Origin: Armatimonadota bacterium
Lineage (GTDB): Bacteria; Armatimonadota; UBA5829; DTJY01
DNA: 38,363 bases
Assembly (NCBI GenBank): GCA_017993055.1
Contig: JAGONM010000035.1
Location: 1 to 38,363, forward strand
Direction: 5' to 3'
Below are positions 6,788 to 14,146 of this stretch, piece after piece. Every line of letters begins with the position of its first letter. The stretch's first letter is position 1. Under the pieces are notes generated by a model. The model did not search any database, was not told the origin of the DNA, and was given only the letters and a program-made list of their open reading frames with translations. The position numbers and the translations under genes were made by a program.

Positions 6788-9343
6788 CTATGGTTTCTCC
6801 TTGTCGTCTATGGTGTAGATCGTCAAGCCGGTCAGGTCGCGCGTCTTGGCGGGGATGATCAGGCTCGCCGCGTAGCCGATCATCACGCACGCGACGATCC
6901 CCACCGCCGCGTAGAGGAAGAAGTGAACGCTGGTGCGGCTCTGCACCAGGTAGAGCGTGAATGCCCCGCCGATCGCTCCGATGAGCGTGCCCGTCCCGTG
7001 AGCGCGCCGGGTGAAGATCCCGAGGATGAACATCCCCGCGAGCGCTCCGCCGGTCAGACCGAGTATCGTGATGAACATATCCCACAGCGACTTGATCCCG
7101 CTGTTCGCCATCCACAGCGCCGTTCCGACTCCCGCGGCGCCCAGCAGCACGGTGAGCCACCTTGCGAGGTTGAGGCATCTCCTGTCGGGAGCGTCCGGCC
7201 TGAATCTGCGGTAGAAATCCGTGACGATCGCCGTCGCGACGCTGTTCATGCTGCTGTCCAAGGTGGACATCGCCGCCGCGAAGAGTCCCGCGACCACGAG
7301 CCCGGTGATCCCCGCCGGAAGCTCCATCGCGATAAACAAGGGGAAGATCGCGTCGGTCGAGAGCGATGGGTTAAGCAGGCCCGGATGGCTCCGGTAGAAG
7401 AGCCAGAGCGCCGTCCCGACCGAGAAGAAGATCAGCGCCGCCGGGATGGAGAGCGCCGCGTTCGTCCAGATCGCCTTCCTCGATGCACGCTCATCCTTCG
7501 TGGTGAGGTAGCGCTGGATCACGCCCTGGTCCGCGGTGTACGGCACCAGGTTGCTGAAGATGTTTCCGGCGACGACGACCCATACCGCCACCGTAGTGAT
7601 GTCCCACGTCCAGTTAAATGTGTGGAACTTGTCTGCCGATTGCGCCACTGCGAACGCGTCGCCGACGCCCCATCCGAGCTTCCCGATCACCACCAGCAGG
7701 CTGACGATCGCGCCGCCGAGCAGGACGATCACTTGCACGACGTCGGTCCAGATCACCGCCTCGATTCCGCCGAGCACCGTGTACAGGGTCGCCAGCACCC
7801 CCATAACTATGATGCAGGTCGTTACGCTGATCCCCGTCACCGCCGAGAGCGCGATAGCTGGAAGGAACAGGACGATCCCCATCCGCCCGACCTGCAAGAG
7901 GATGAACGAAGCGCTGCCGAAGAGCCTCACGGGAAGGTTGAAGCGCTTCTCCAGGTATTCATACGCCGTCGTGACGTTCAGCCTGCGGAAGAACGGGAGG
8001 TAGAAGAAAACCACCAGAGGCGCCACCAGCACGATGCACATGTTCCCAAGGATGTAGACCCAGTCCGTCGCGTAGACCTTCGCCGGTATCGCCATAAACG
8101 TGATCGCGCTGAGCTGAGTGCCGAAGATGCTGAGCCCGGCCGCCCACCACGGCACCCTTCGACCGCCGAGGAAGAAGTCGTCGGTCGTGTTTTCGCGGCC
8201 GGAGATGATGAATCCGATCAGCACCATCCCGAGCAGATATGCGATCAGGACGCCGTAGTCGAGCGGGAAGAAGTGTCCCTTCGGCTTCATGCCCTTCGCG
8301 CCGAGCACTTCCGCCGACCTGTGGCCCGGGCGGTCCTCTCCGCCGGGGATCACGATGCTTCCCTCCCAAGCTACGGCGTTCGTCGTGACGAGCCCCTTCG
8401 GAAGCGTGCCGAGATGGGCCCATGTGTCCGTGATCGTGTGGTATGCGAGGATTCTGCGGCTGAATCCGGGGTGCGTGTCCTTCAGTTCCTGAACGCGGTT
8501 GACTAGCAGCCCGTCGTCGCCGCCGAAGACGAGGATGTGAGAGGGACCGTATGCCGCGCTGGGAGCGGCGGTCACCGGAGACGGCAGATCGGCGACCCGC
8601 TTCCATCCCTTGCCGGGGCGGTAGCAGTAGCTGTCGGCAAGATATGTCCTCACCGCCTTGCCGTCGGGGCCGGGATGGAGGGAAGCCCCGCCGAACACAT
8701 AGAGGGCGCCGTCCTGCGCGGCGACGGCCGGCAGGATTCTGCCCGGTCCTGGGATCGGTTCGATCTCCATCCATTGCGAGCCCGCTATGGAGAAGTCGAG
8801 CATTCTTACCCGGGTCGTCGCATCGGTCGCGGCGGGGCTGTCCTGTCCTCCGACGACGTAGACCGCTTCGCCGAGCAGGGCCGCGCCGCCGAATGCAACC
8901 GGCTCAGGAAGCGAAGGAAGTCCGGTTCGCCTGACGCGCCCTTCGGACCAGGTGAGGCGGAACACATCACAGTAGTGCCTGCGAGCATCCCCGCCCCCGA
9001 TGCAGATCAGCCCCGCCTCGGTCGAGACCGACCCGCCGTAGGCGAGGGAGCGGGGAAGCGTTCCCACCTTCCGCCAAGTCTTCTCGCCCTTCGGAAGGAC
9101 ATAGACCGAATCGTACCACTCCTTCGTGCCGCCATCGAAGAGCGACACCGGGAAGTTCGTCCCGCCCGCGACGATCAGCGCGCCGCCGCTCGTCCCCGCG
9201 AAGTGACCGGAGAGCGGCATCGGAAGCGCGGGCAGAGTGTTCCAGTCGAACATTCGAGGCGTGTCGTCGGCATGGAGCGGCACGGCGGCGAGGATGACAG
9301 ATGCGGCGAGGAGTGCGAGCGTCCCTGCGGCGGATCTAGGCAT
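6788..9343 (-). CDS. Fusion of Kelch sialic acid mutarotase (NanM-like) and sodium/solute symporter
   Basis: An 851-residue two-part protein. Residues 1-25 form a signal peptide. Residues 30-345 form a Kelch-type propeller with repeated GG motifs (IVAGG, CIGGG, VVGGQ, VFGGA, VFGGD, IPGG), like N-acetylneuraminate epimerase NanM and the cyclically permuted mutarotases. From about residue 362 a many-pass membrane domain of the sodium:solute symporter family begins, with the DDFFLGGRRVPWW region (388-400) and IFGTQLSAITF. The propeller would lie outside the membrane, convert the alpha anomer released by the sialidase to the beta form, and hand it to the symporter. Substrate is inferred from the neighbouring sialidase. 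GAGGG lies 8 nt before the ATG. Confidence 0.88.
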   Translation of the reverse strand: MPRSAAGTLALLAASVILAAVPLHADDTPRMFDWNTLPALPMPLSGHFAGTSGGALIVAGGTNFPVSLFDGGTKEWYDSVYVLPKGEKTWRKVGTLPRSLAYGGSVSTEAGLICIGGGDARRHYCDVFRLTWSEGRVRRTGLPSLPEPVAFGGAALLGEAVYVVGGQDSPAATDATTRVRMLDFSIAGSQWMEIEPIPGPGRILPAVAAQDGALYVFGGASLHPGPDGKAVRTYLADSYCYRPGKGWKRVADLPSPVTAAPSAAYGPSHILVFGGDDGLLVNRVQELKDTHPGFSRRILAYHTITDTWAHLGTLPKGLVTTNAVAWEGSIVIPGGEDRPGHRSAEVLGAKGMKPKGHFFPLDYGVLIAYLLGMVLIGFIISGRENTTDDFFLGGRRVPWWAAGLSIFGTQLSAITFMAIPAKVYATDWVYILGNMCIVLVAPLVVFFYLPFFRRLNVTTAYEYLEKRFNLPVRLFGSASFILLQVGRMGIVLFLPAIALSAVTGISVTTCIIVMGVLATLYTVLGGIEAVIWTDVVQVIVLLGGAIVSLLVVIGKLGWGVGDAFAVAQSADKFHTFNWTWDITTVAVWVVVAGNIFSNLVPYTADQGVIQRYLTTKDERASRKAIWTNAALSIPAALIFFSVGTALWLFYRSHPGLLNPSLSTDAIFPLFIAMELPAGITGLVVAGLFAAAMSTLDSSMNSVATAIVTDFYRRFRPDAPDRRCLNLARWLTVLLGAAGVGTALWMANSGIKSLWDMFITILGLTGGALAGMFILGIFTRRAHGTGTLIGAIGGAFTLYLVQSRTSVHFFLYAAVGIVACVMIGYAASLIIPAKTRDLTGLTIYTIDDKEKP

Positions 9344-9379
9344 CGGCGGTCCCTCGGTGTAGAAGTATTCGTCGCCGAC

Positions 9380-9408
9380 AGTATACGTTCAGCTTCCGGT
9401 GCGGTCAA
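9380..9408 (-). promoter_or_regulatory. Sigma70-type promoter of the sialic acid unit
   Basis: On the minus strand TTGACC (9403-9408), a 17-bp spacer, and TATACT (9380-9385), ending 37 bp upstream of the Kelch-symporter ATG. Confidence 0.8.
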
Positions 9409-9423
9409 GTCTCGACCGATGCC

Positions 9424-9452
9424 TTGCACCGGGCCGTCGGGCGGGGTATACT
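9424..9452 (+). promoter_or_regulatory. Sigma70-type promoter facing the structured region
   Basis: TTGCAC (9424-9429), 17-bp spacer, TATACT (9447-9452). Expected start near 9459. The next plus-strand gene is 350 bp away, so this promoter either makes a small RNA or a long leader. Confidence 0.7.
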
Positions 9453-9458
9453 ACGCAG

Positions 9459-9632
9459 GAGGCTGAAGCAATCCCCGCTCAGCCGACCCTTGAGAGGAGG
9501 TGGGCAGGACAATGCGTACATCGGTCGTCTATTGAGTCGCAACTCGCTTGACGCACGGTCCGTGCGTGAGAACCGGCAACGGCGAAGCCGCCGCCTCCTG
9601 CCCGCCCGTTGGGAGGTTTATGGTTGTTGGGG
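9459..9632 (+). ncRNA. Candidate structured RNA or long leader, family not recognised
   Basis: Starts at the predicted transcription start of the promoter at 9424-9452. Visible pairings: GGCTG/CAGCC (9461-9465 with 9480-9484); an 11-bp stem GGTGGGCAGGA (9499-9509) with TCCTGCCCGCC (9596-9606), allowing a G-U pair; a near-palindrome ACGCACGG...CCGTGCGT around 9551-9567; and a GGC-GAA-GCC hairpin near 9580. CCTCC (9594-9598) can instead pair with GGAGG (9612-9616) just before TTTA, a weak terminator shape that excludes the 11-bp stem. It does not carry the signatures of SRP RNA, RNase P RNA, tmRNA or common riboswitches known to me. Confidence 0.4.
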
Positions 9633-9654
9633 AAACTCCGAGACACCTGGCCGA

Positions 9655-9705
9655 CAACCCGGAACCCACAACCTGACACCCAACGCCTGACACCAGACAC
9701 CCGGT
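9655..9705 (+). repeat. Degenerate heptanucleotide repeat
   Basis: Seven 7-bp units of the form CC-N4-A follow one another in phase (for example CCCGGAA, CCCACAA, CCTGACA, CCCAACG, CCTGACA, CCAGACA). Non-coding, and similar in style to the short tandemly repeated heptamers known from cyanobacteria. Confidence 0.6.
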
Positions 9706-9811
9706 TACCGCTTCTCCGGTCGTTCTCCCCGCCCGCGCGTCACCAGCCGTTCAGTTTGATTCGGCAACACACGCCACCACGGCACCATCCGTATGGAAGG
9801 AAACCAGAACC

Positions 9812-11092
9812 ATGGAAGAAAGAACCGTCAATCTCGAGATGTGGCGCGCACTCGGGCTCGATGTCGAGCGCCACTGTGAACTACTGAACGTCCTCAGGGA
9901 GGTCTACCCCGCGATCTACATGTCGCAGGAGAACCGCCCGCCCGCGATGGCATACTTCGACGCCGTCATCGCCGAGATCCACGGCGACAGGGTCAGCGAA
10001 CTTCTGGAGCACAAGGCGAACGGCGGCAAGGTCGTCGGGACGTTCTGCGTATATGTCCCGGACGAACTGATCTACGCTGCGGGCGCGGTTCCCGTCGGGC
10101 TATGCGGGGGCGCTCAGTTCAGCATCCCCGACGCCGAAGCGATCCTGCCCCGCAACCTCTGCCCGCTCATCAAGTCGTTCGTCGGCTTTAAGGAGAGCAA
10201 GCTCTGCCCGTATTTCGAGAGCTGTGATCTGCTAGTCGCTGAAACCACATGCGACGGCAAGAAGAAGACCTGGGAGATCATCGCGGAAGACACCCCCACG
10301 CACGTCATGGAACTTCCCCACCGCAAGAGCGAGTCCGGCCGTGCTACCTGGATGAAGGAAGTCGCCGCACTCAAGACGAAGCTGGAGGAACTCACCGGCA
10401 ACGAGATCACCGCCGAGAAGCTCTCCGAGGGGATCAAGCTGGCGAACGACAAACGCAGGGCCATTGCCAGGCTCTACGAGACCCGCAAGACCAACCCGCC
10501 GCCGATCAGCGGAAGGGACGCGCTTCTCGTCAGCCAGGTCGCGTTCTATGACGATGCTGCCCGGTTCACGCAGTCCGTGAACACCCTGGTGGACCAGTGC
10601 GAGGCCCGCGCCGCAGACGGAGTCTCGGCCCAGAAGGCCGACGCCCCGAGGCTTCTCGTGAGCGGATGCCCGATGGCCGTGCCGAACTGGAAGCTCCACC
10701 ACGTCGTCGAGACGAGCGGCGCGAACATCGTCGCCGAGGAGACATGCACCGGCACGCGCTACTTCGAGAACTACGTTGACGATCCCGGCGGCTCAGTCGA
10801 GGCACAGCTCGCCGCGATCGCGGACCGATATCTCAAGACGAACTGCGCCTGCTTCACCCCGAACGAGGGCCGCATCGAGCAGATCAAGGACCTCGTCCGG
10901 GACTACAAGGCGGATGGCGTGATCTACTACACACTCCAGTTCTGTCACACGTACAACGTCGAGGGCGTTCGGGTAGAGAAGGCGCTCGAAGCGGCGGGCA
11001 TCCCGGTCCTCCGCATCGAGACCGACTACGGTATGGAGGACGCCGGGCAGATCCAGACGCGTGTCGAAGCGTTCATGGAGCGCATCGGATGA
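9812..11092 (+). CDS. Double-cubane-cluster reductase, 2-hydroxyacyl-CoA dehydratase/BcrB family (YjiM-like)
   Basis: A 426-residue protein of the 2-hydroxyacyl-CoA dehydratase D-component superfamily. Its cysteine pattern (Cys98, Cys117, Cys132, Cys138, Cys147, then SGCP Cys286, Cys312, NCAC Cys345/347 and Cys378) is rich enough for the [8Fe-9S] double-cubane cluster found in the characterised Carboxydothermus protein DCCP. That family reduces small molecules at low potential after ATP-driven electron transfer from its partner; the physiological substrate is unknown. Only one D-type subunit is present, not the two (HgdA/HgdB) expected for a true dehydratase. The gene overlaps the activase gene by 4 bp (ATGA), so the pair is co-translated. 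Cytoplasmic and oxygen-sensitive by family. Confidence 0.87.
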   Translation: MEERTVNLEMWRALGLDVERHCELLNVLREVYPAIYMSQENRPPAMAYFDAVIAEIHGDRVSELLEHKANGGKVVGTFCVYVPDELIYAAGAVPVGLCGGAQFSIPDAEAILPRNLCPLIKSFVGFKESKLCPYFESCDLLVAETTCDGKKKTWEIIAEDTPTHVMELPHRKSESGRATWMKEVAALKTKLEELTGNEITAEKLSEGIKLANDKRRAIARLYETRKTNPPPISGRDALLVSQVAFYDDAARFTQSVNTLVDQCEARAADGVSAQKADAPRLLVSGCPMAVPNWKLHHVVETSGANIVAEETCTGTRYFENYVDDPGGSVEAQLAAIADRYLKTNCACFTPNEGRIEQIKDLVRDYKADGVIYYTLQFCHTYNVEGVRVEKALEAAGIPVLRIETDYGMEDAGQIQTRVEAFMERIG

Positions 11093-11838
11093 TCTCCGCC
11101 GGGCTCGACATCGGCTCCCGCACGGCGAAGCTGGTGATCCTGGACGATGGGCGGCCCTGCGAGTGGATGCTGCGTCCTACGGGGGCAGATCCGCTCGGGG
11201 CCGCCCGGGCGCTCATTGACGGCCGCCGCTTCGACCGCCTCGCCGCCACCGGTTACGGCCGCCACTTGGCCAGTGAGGATCTTGCGGACCTCGCGCTCAC
11301 TGAGATCAAAGCCTGCGCGATGGGGGTGCACTTCCTCCAACCCGAATGCAGAAGCGTGATTGATATCGGCGGGCAGGATACGAAGGTGATCGCGCTCGGG
11401 GCCCGAGGCGGCATCGGCAACTTCGTCATGAATGACCGATGCGCCGCCGGGACCGGCCGCTTCCTGGAGTTCATGGCGCAGACTCTCGGCCTCGGCATCG
11501 AGGAGTTCGGGCGCGCCGCCTGCGATGCGGCGGCGGCCATCCGCCTGAACTCCATGTGCGTCGTCTTCGCGGAGTCGGAGGTCATCTCGCTGATCGCCCG
11601 CGGGGTGGGGGGCGGAGAGATCGCCCGCGCTGTCCACGAGGCTATGGCCGACCGGATCGCCTCTCTCGCCCGCACGATCCGGCTCGACGAGGGGGATATC
11701 ATGCTCGCCGGAGGAGTCGCGCTCAATCCCTGCGTTACGCCGCTTCTGGAGAGCAGGCTCGGCCGCCGGTTGATCGTGCACGAGCGCTGCCAGTTCATCC
11801 CCGCTCTCGGCGCCGCCATCCACGCTCAGGGCACGTAG
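11089..11838 (+). CDS. ATP-dependent activase of the double-cubane reductase (HgdC/BadF family, YjiL-like)
   Basis: A 249-residue ASKHA-fold ATPase. The N-terminal phosphate loop is AGLDIGSRTAK (residues 4-14) and the second is DIGGQDTK (92-99). Cys118 in NDRCAAGTGRF and Cys157 in NSMCVVFAESE are the two cysteines that, from each half of the homodimer, hold the bridging [4Fe-4S] cluster. ATP hydrolysis opens the helix-cluster-helix and pushes a low-potential electron into the partner reductase. Length fits short archerase-type activases. Its start codon overlaps the stop of the reductase gene, so fixed stoichiometry through coupling is likely. Confidence 0.92.
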   Translation: MISAGLDIGSRTAKLVILDDGRPCEWMLRPTGADPLGAARALIDGRRFDRLAATGYGRHLASEDLADLALTEIKACAMGVHFLQPECRSVIDIGGQDTKVIALGARGGIGNFVMNDRCAAGTGRFLEFMAQTLGLGIEEFGRAACDAAAAIRLNSMCVVFAESEVISLIARGVGGGEIARAVHEAMADRIASLARTIRLDEGDIMLAGGVALNPCVTPLLESRLGRRLIVHERCQFIPALGAAIHAQGT

Positions 11839-12179
11839 GGGTGCACTTCCCCTCCTTGAGTGGGAGGGTTGGGGAGGGGGGTGAGGCGTTGCGCGCCTTC
11901 GATCGCAGACCATCCCACGCCGAAATCCACCATGCGCCTGACCGTTTGCCCCAGGTTCGCCCGGACTGTGCCGTCAAACTGAGACCGCTTCGTCTGCTCT
12001 CCGAGGCCGCGACGAACTTGCTTCCACTGCCCGATCGTCACGGCCGAGGACCGCAGGAGTATCAGCGGCCGAAAAAAGGCCAAACCACCGGTGATGTTCT
12101 GGCATGCGGATGCGTCTAAAGAGATGATGCGCGATTCCCGCGTCTCCACCCGACTGCTTTGAACACTGGAGGTATTTGC
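11839..12179. other. 341-bp intergenic region with palindromic repeat and a possible gene relic
   Basis: No intact gene is supported. It starts with a C/G-rich palindromic repeat (11847-11886). On the minus strand near 11905-11945 a short stretch resembles part of the secreted protein gene at 14147-15376. The last 15 bp hold GGAGG (12168-12172), the ribosome site of the next gene. Confidence 0.55.
11847..11886. repeat. C/G-rich palindromic intergenic repeat
   Basis: CCCTCC (11850-11855) pairs with GGGAGGG (11862-11868), followed by a second G-rich half ending GGTGAGG. It begins a few bases after the activase stop. Repeats of this look (reading LTPLPNPP in one frame) are dispersed in many GC-rich genomes; no second copy is in this window. 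No T-run follows, so it is not an obvious terminator. Confidence 0.45.
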
Positions 12180-14138
12180 ATGAAGTGCGTTCTGGTTATA
12201 GCGCTGGTTCTGCTCGCCGTCGTGGCAGGCATGGGTGCGGACCTTCCCGATGACGTCGCGCTCGACAAGACTGTGACGCTCGCCGTGAAGGGGGAAGCTC
12301 TCGCGGACATCATGCTGGCGCTGGAGAAGCAGACCGGCGTTCGACTTAGGGCAAGCAAGGACATCGCTGAGCAAAAGGCCACGGTCTTTGTGGACGACAA
12401 GCCGCTTCGAGAGGTGATGGCGGGTCTGTCAGCGACCTTCGGGTACTACTGGGCGGCGAATGATTACTCCACGGGCAGGATATACGAGATCTGGCAGGAT
12501 GAGAAGTTGCGCAAGGAACTGTCGAATCAGCGCGATAAAGCAGTAGCTGCGGCTTGGAAAGCTTCCTTGCAGGAGATCGAGTTCATTGCGAGTGCCGTCC
12601 GGATGTCCGCGCTGGAACTCGAGCAGTCGAAGGCTGATCTTCGCGGCAAGGATACAGCAGAGTCGAGGGCGAGACTCTCCGCTCTCACCCGGCTTGAGAA
12701 GAATCCCCTGATTGGGTACTGCGCATCTCTGATCGCCGGTCTTCCGGACTCCTTCCGCGCCCTGACCAAGCCCGGCGTGTCCGTAAGGTTCGACGCCCGG
12801 TCGGGCGAGCCGGAATGGACCGTGCCGCCAAGCCTCAGAACGGCAATGGTGGAATCCCTGAAGGATAGTCCCGGCGAGATCAAGGTGCTGACGTCGTTGC
12901 CAGCAGCGGAAAATGAGACCACGGAGCCCGACCCTGAGTCTGTGGCCGTCAACATCGTTGTCCGCGTGCAGGGAAGGATGCTCAACGTTTCGGCGACCGT
13001 CCTGGCATCAGGCAGCGGGCACGGCCTTATGCCCTACGCGCGCCCGGTGCAGCTCTCCCGGAGGGTGCTCAGCGAGGGCATTATTCCCCGCAGCCTTCCT
13101 CGAACAGGGAACGTTTCAGCCCTCGAAGCGAAGGCCGGCATCACGACCGCCGACCTCGTTGCGGAGACCGAATCCTACCCTCCGGATGCGCGCACCGGCC
13201 TGCTGAACAAATCCGACGTGCTCGAGGTCCTTCACCGCAAGACCGGGATTCAGGTAATCGCCGATCACTACAGCTACTGGAATCGCTGGACGATCTCCGA
13301 GGATTCTTCGCCTATGGACATCCTCAATGCCATGTCGTCGGACGATCCAAGCGCCGTCATATTTGTCCAGACGGCTGACTGGGGATGGGACGGCAAGTTC
13401 CTGTATATTCGTGCGAGAGACGTCTATTCCGCCGACCTAGCTGAGATCCCGAATGCATCGCTGAAGCCGTGGGTTGCAGCATACAAAGAGACTGGTTGCC
13501 TCGGCCTCGACCAATGCGCTGATATCGCGGCCTTGAACGAGCATCAGGCATCGACGCTGACGCAGTTCGGGCCGTACTTGGAACTTGGGCGCCGCCTGCC
13601 CAGCGCGCAATCCGCCGCGCTTCGCCTTTTCGGCACGCTGTCGCAGTCTCAGCGCAGGGCGGCCCTGTCCGGCGCTACCGTCGTGGATGCGTTCTCCCCG
13701 GAGCAGAGAGCGGCACTGGCGCAGGTATTCTTCCGGCCGGCGAACTTCTTCACGATCAGCACTCAGCCGACTGGAGACGCCCAAGTCGGCATCTGGACCA
13801 CCGCCCCGCCGTCAGTAAGGCTCGACAGGCCGCAAGAGGCGCCGGAGATGGAGACAAACCCCGAGCCGCCCGTCACTGCGGCGGTGAAGGAAGGATCGCC
13901 GCAGGGGATTCCGCCCGGCCTGAGGCCGAATCTTCCGCCAGGGGGCTCTGTCGCACTAGAGAATGCGCAGACTGCGCAGGGACCCGGCTCGGGATCGGTC
14001 GTAAGGACGTTCTCGTCTCTGGACGGCGTACCGTACACGATGGTATTCACCTATGCGGATGGTTCGACGAGGGAGTTCGGTTTCTCCGTGCCGAAATGCG
14101 GTCCGAAAGATCAGACGCCAGTTGGAGATTCGAGGTAG
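12180..14138 (+). CDS. Secreted protein of unknown function with STN-like N-terminal domain
   Basis: A 652-residue protein. The ATG at 12180 is chosen because GGAGG lies 7 nt upstream. Residues 1-20 are a signal peptide (hydrophobic LVIALVLLAVVAG). Residues about 24-95 look like the secretin/TonB short N-terminal fold: LDKTVTLAVKGEALADIMLAL followed by VFVDDKPLREVMAGLS. A second, more degenerate unit of the same kind may lie near residues 340-400 (LNKSDVLEVLHRKTGIQV). The last 120 residues are proline- and glycine-rich and end in a short strand-rich tail. I do not recognise a named family; no enzyme motif or membrane anchor is evident. It is convergent with the next gene, with 8 bp between stop codons. 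Confidence 0.7.
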   Translation: MKCVLVIALVLLAVVAGMGADLPDDVALDKTVTLAVKGEALADIMLALEKQTGVRLRASKDIAEQKATVFVDDKPLREVMAGLSATFGYYWAANDYSTGRIYEIWQDEKLRKELSNQRDKAVAAAWKASLQEIEFIASAVRMSALELEQSKADLRGKDTAESRARLSALTRLEKNPLIGYCASLIAGLPDSFRALTKPGVSVRFDARSGEPEWTVPPSLRTAMVESLKDSPGEIKVLTSLPAAENETTEPDPESVAVNIVVRVQGRMLNVSATVLASGSGHGLMPYARPVQLSRRVLSEGIIPRSLPRTGNVSALEAKAGITTADLVAETESYPPDARTGLLNKSDVLEVLHRKTGIQVIADHYSYWNRWTISEDSSPMDILNAMSSDDPSAVIFVQTADWGWDGKFLYIRARDVYSADLAEIPNASLKPWVAAYKETGCLGLDQCADIAALNEHQASTLTQFGPYLELGRRLPSAQSAALRLFGTLSQSQRRAALSGATVVDAFSPEQRAALAQVFFRPANFFTISTQPTGDAQVGIWTTAPPSVRLDRPQEAPEMETNPEPPVTAAVKEGSPQGIPPGLRPNLPPGGSVALENAQTAQGPGSGSVVRTFSSLDGVPYTMVFTYADGSTREFGFSVPKCGPKDQTPVGDSR

Positions 14139-14146
14139 TACGGGCG

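Larger units (their letters stand above)
9344..9811. other. 468-bp intergenic region with divergent promoters
   Basis: No protein gene is supported here. It holds the minus-strand promoter of the sialic acid unit (9380-9408), a back-to-back plus-strand promoter (9424-9452), a structured candidate RNA (about 9459-9632), and a degenerate heptamer repeat (9655-9705). The last 100 bp lead to the reductase gene at 9812, whose AAGGA site lies about 10 nt before its ATG. Confidence 0.7.

Noticed and set aside
5627-8506. A very long open frame (959 codons) on the plus strand
   Set aside because: It lies antisense to the sialidase and Kelch-symporter genes; its translation is rich in Arg, His, Asp and Pro with no fold-like pattern, as expected for a shadow frame in GC-rich DNA.
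9511-9534. A seven-codon leader peptide (MRTSVVY) inside the structured region
   Set aside because: It has an AGGAGG site, but spacing is long (about 11 nt), and its codons show no run of one amino acid that would suggest attenuation.
9459-9632. 6S RNA, SRP RNA, RNase P RNA or group II intron fragment
   Set aside because: A short CGGTCCGTGCG-like stretch recalls 6S RNA, but the closing stem and central bulge are absent; the hallmark SRP and RNase P motifs are missing.
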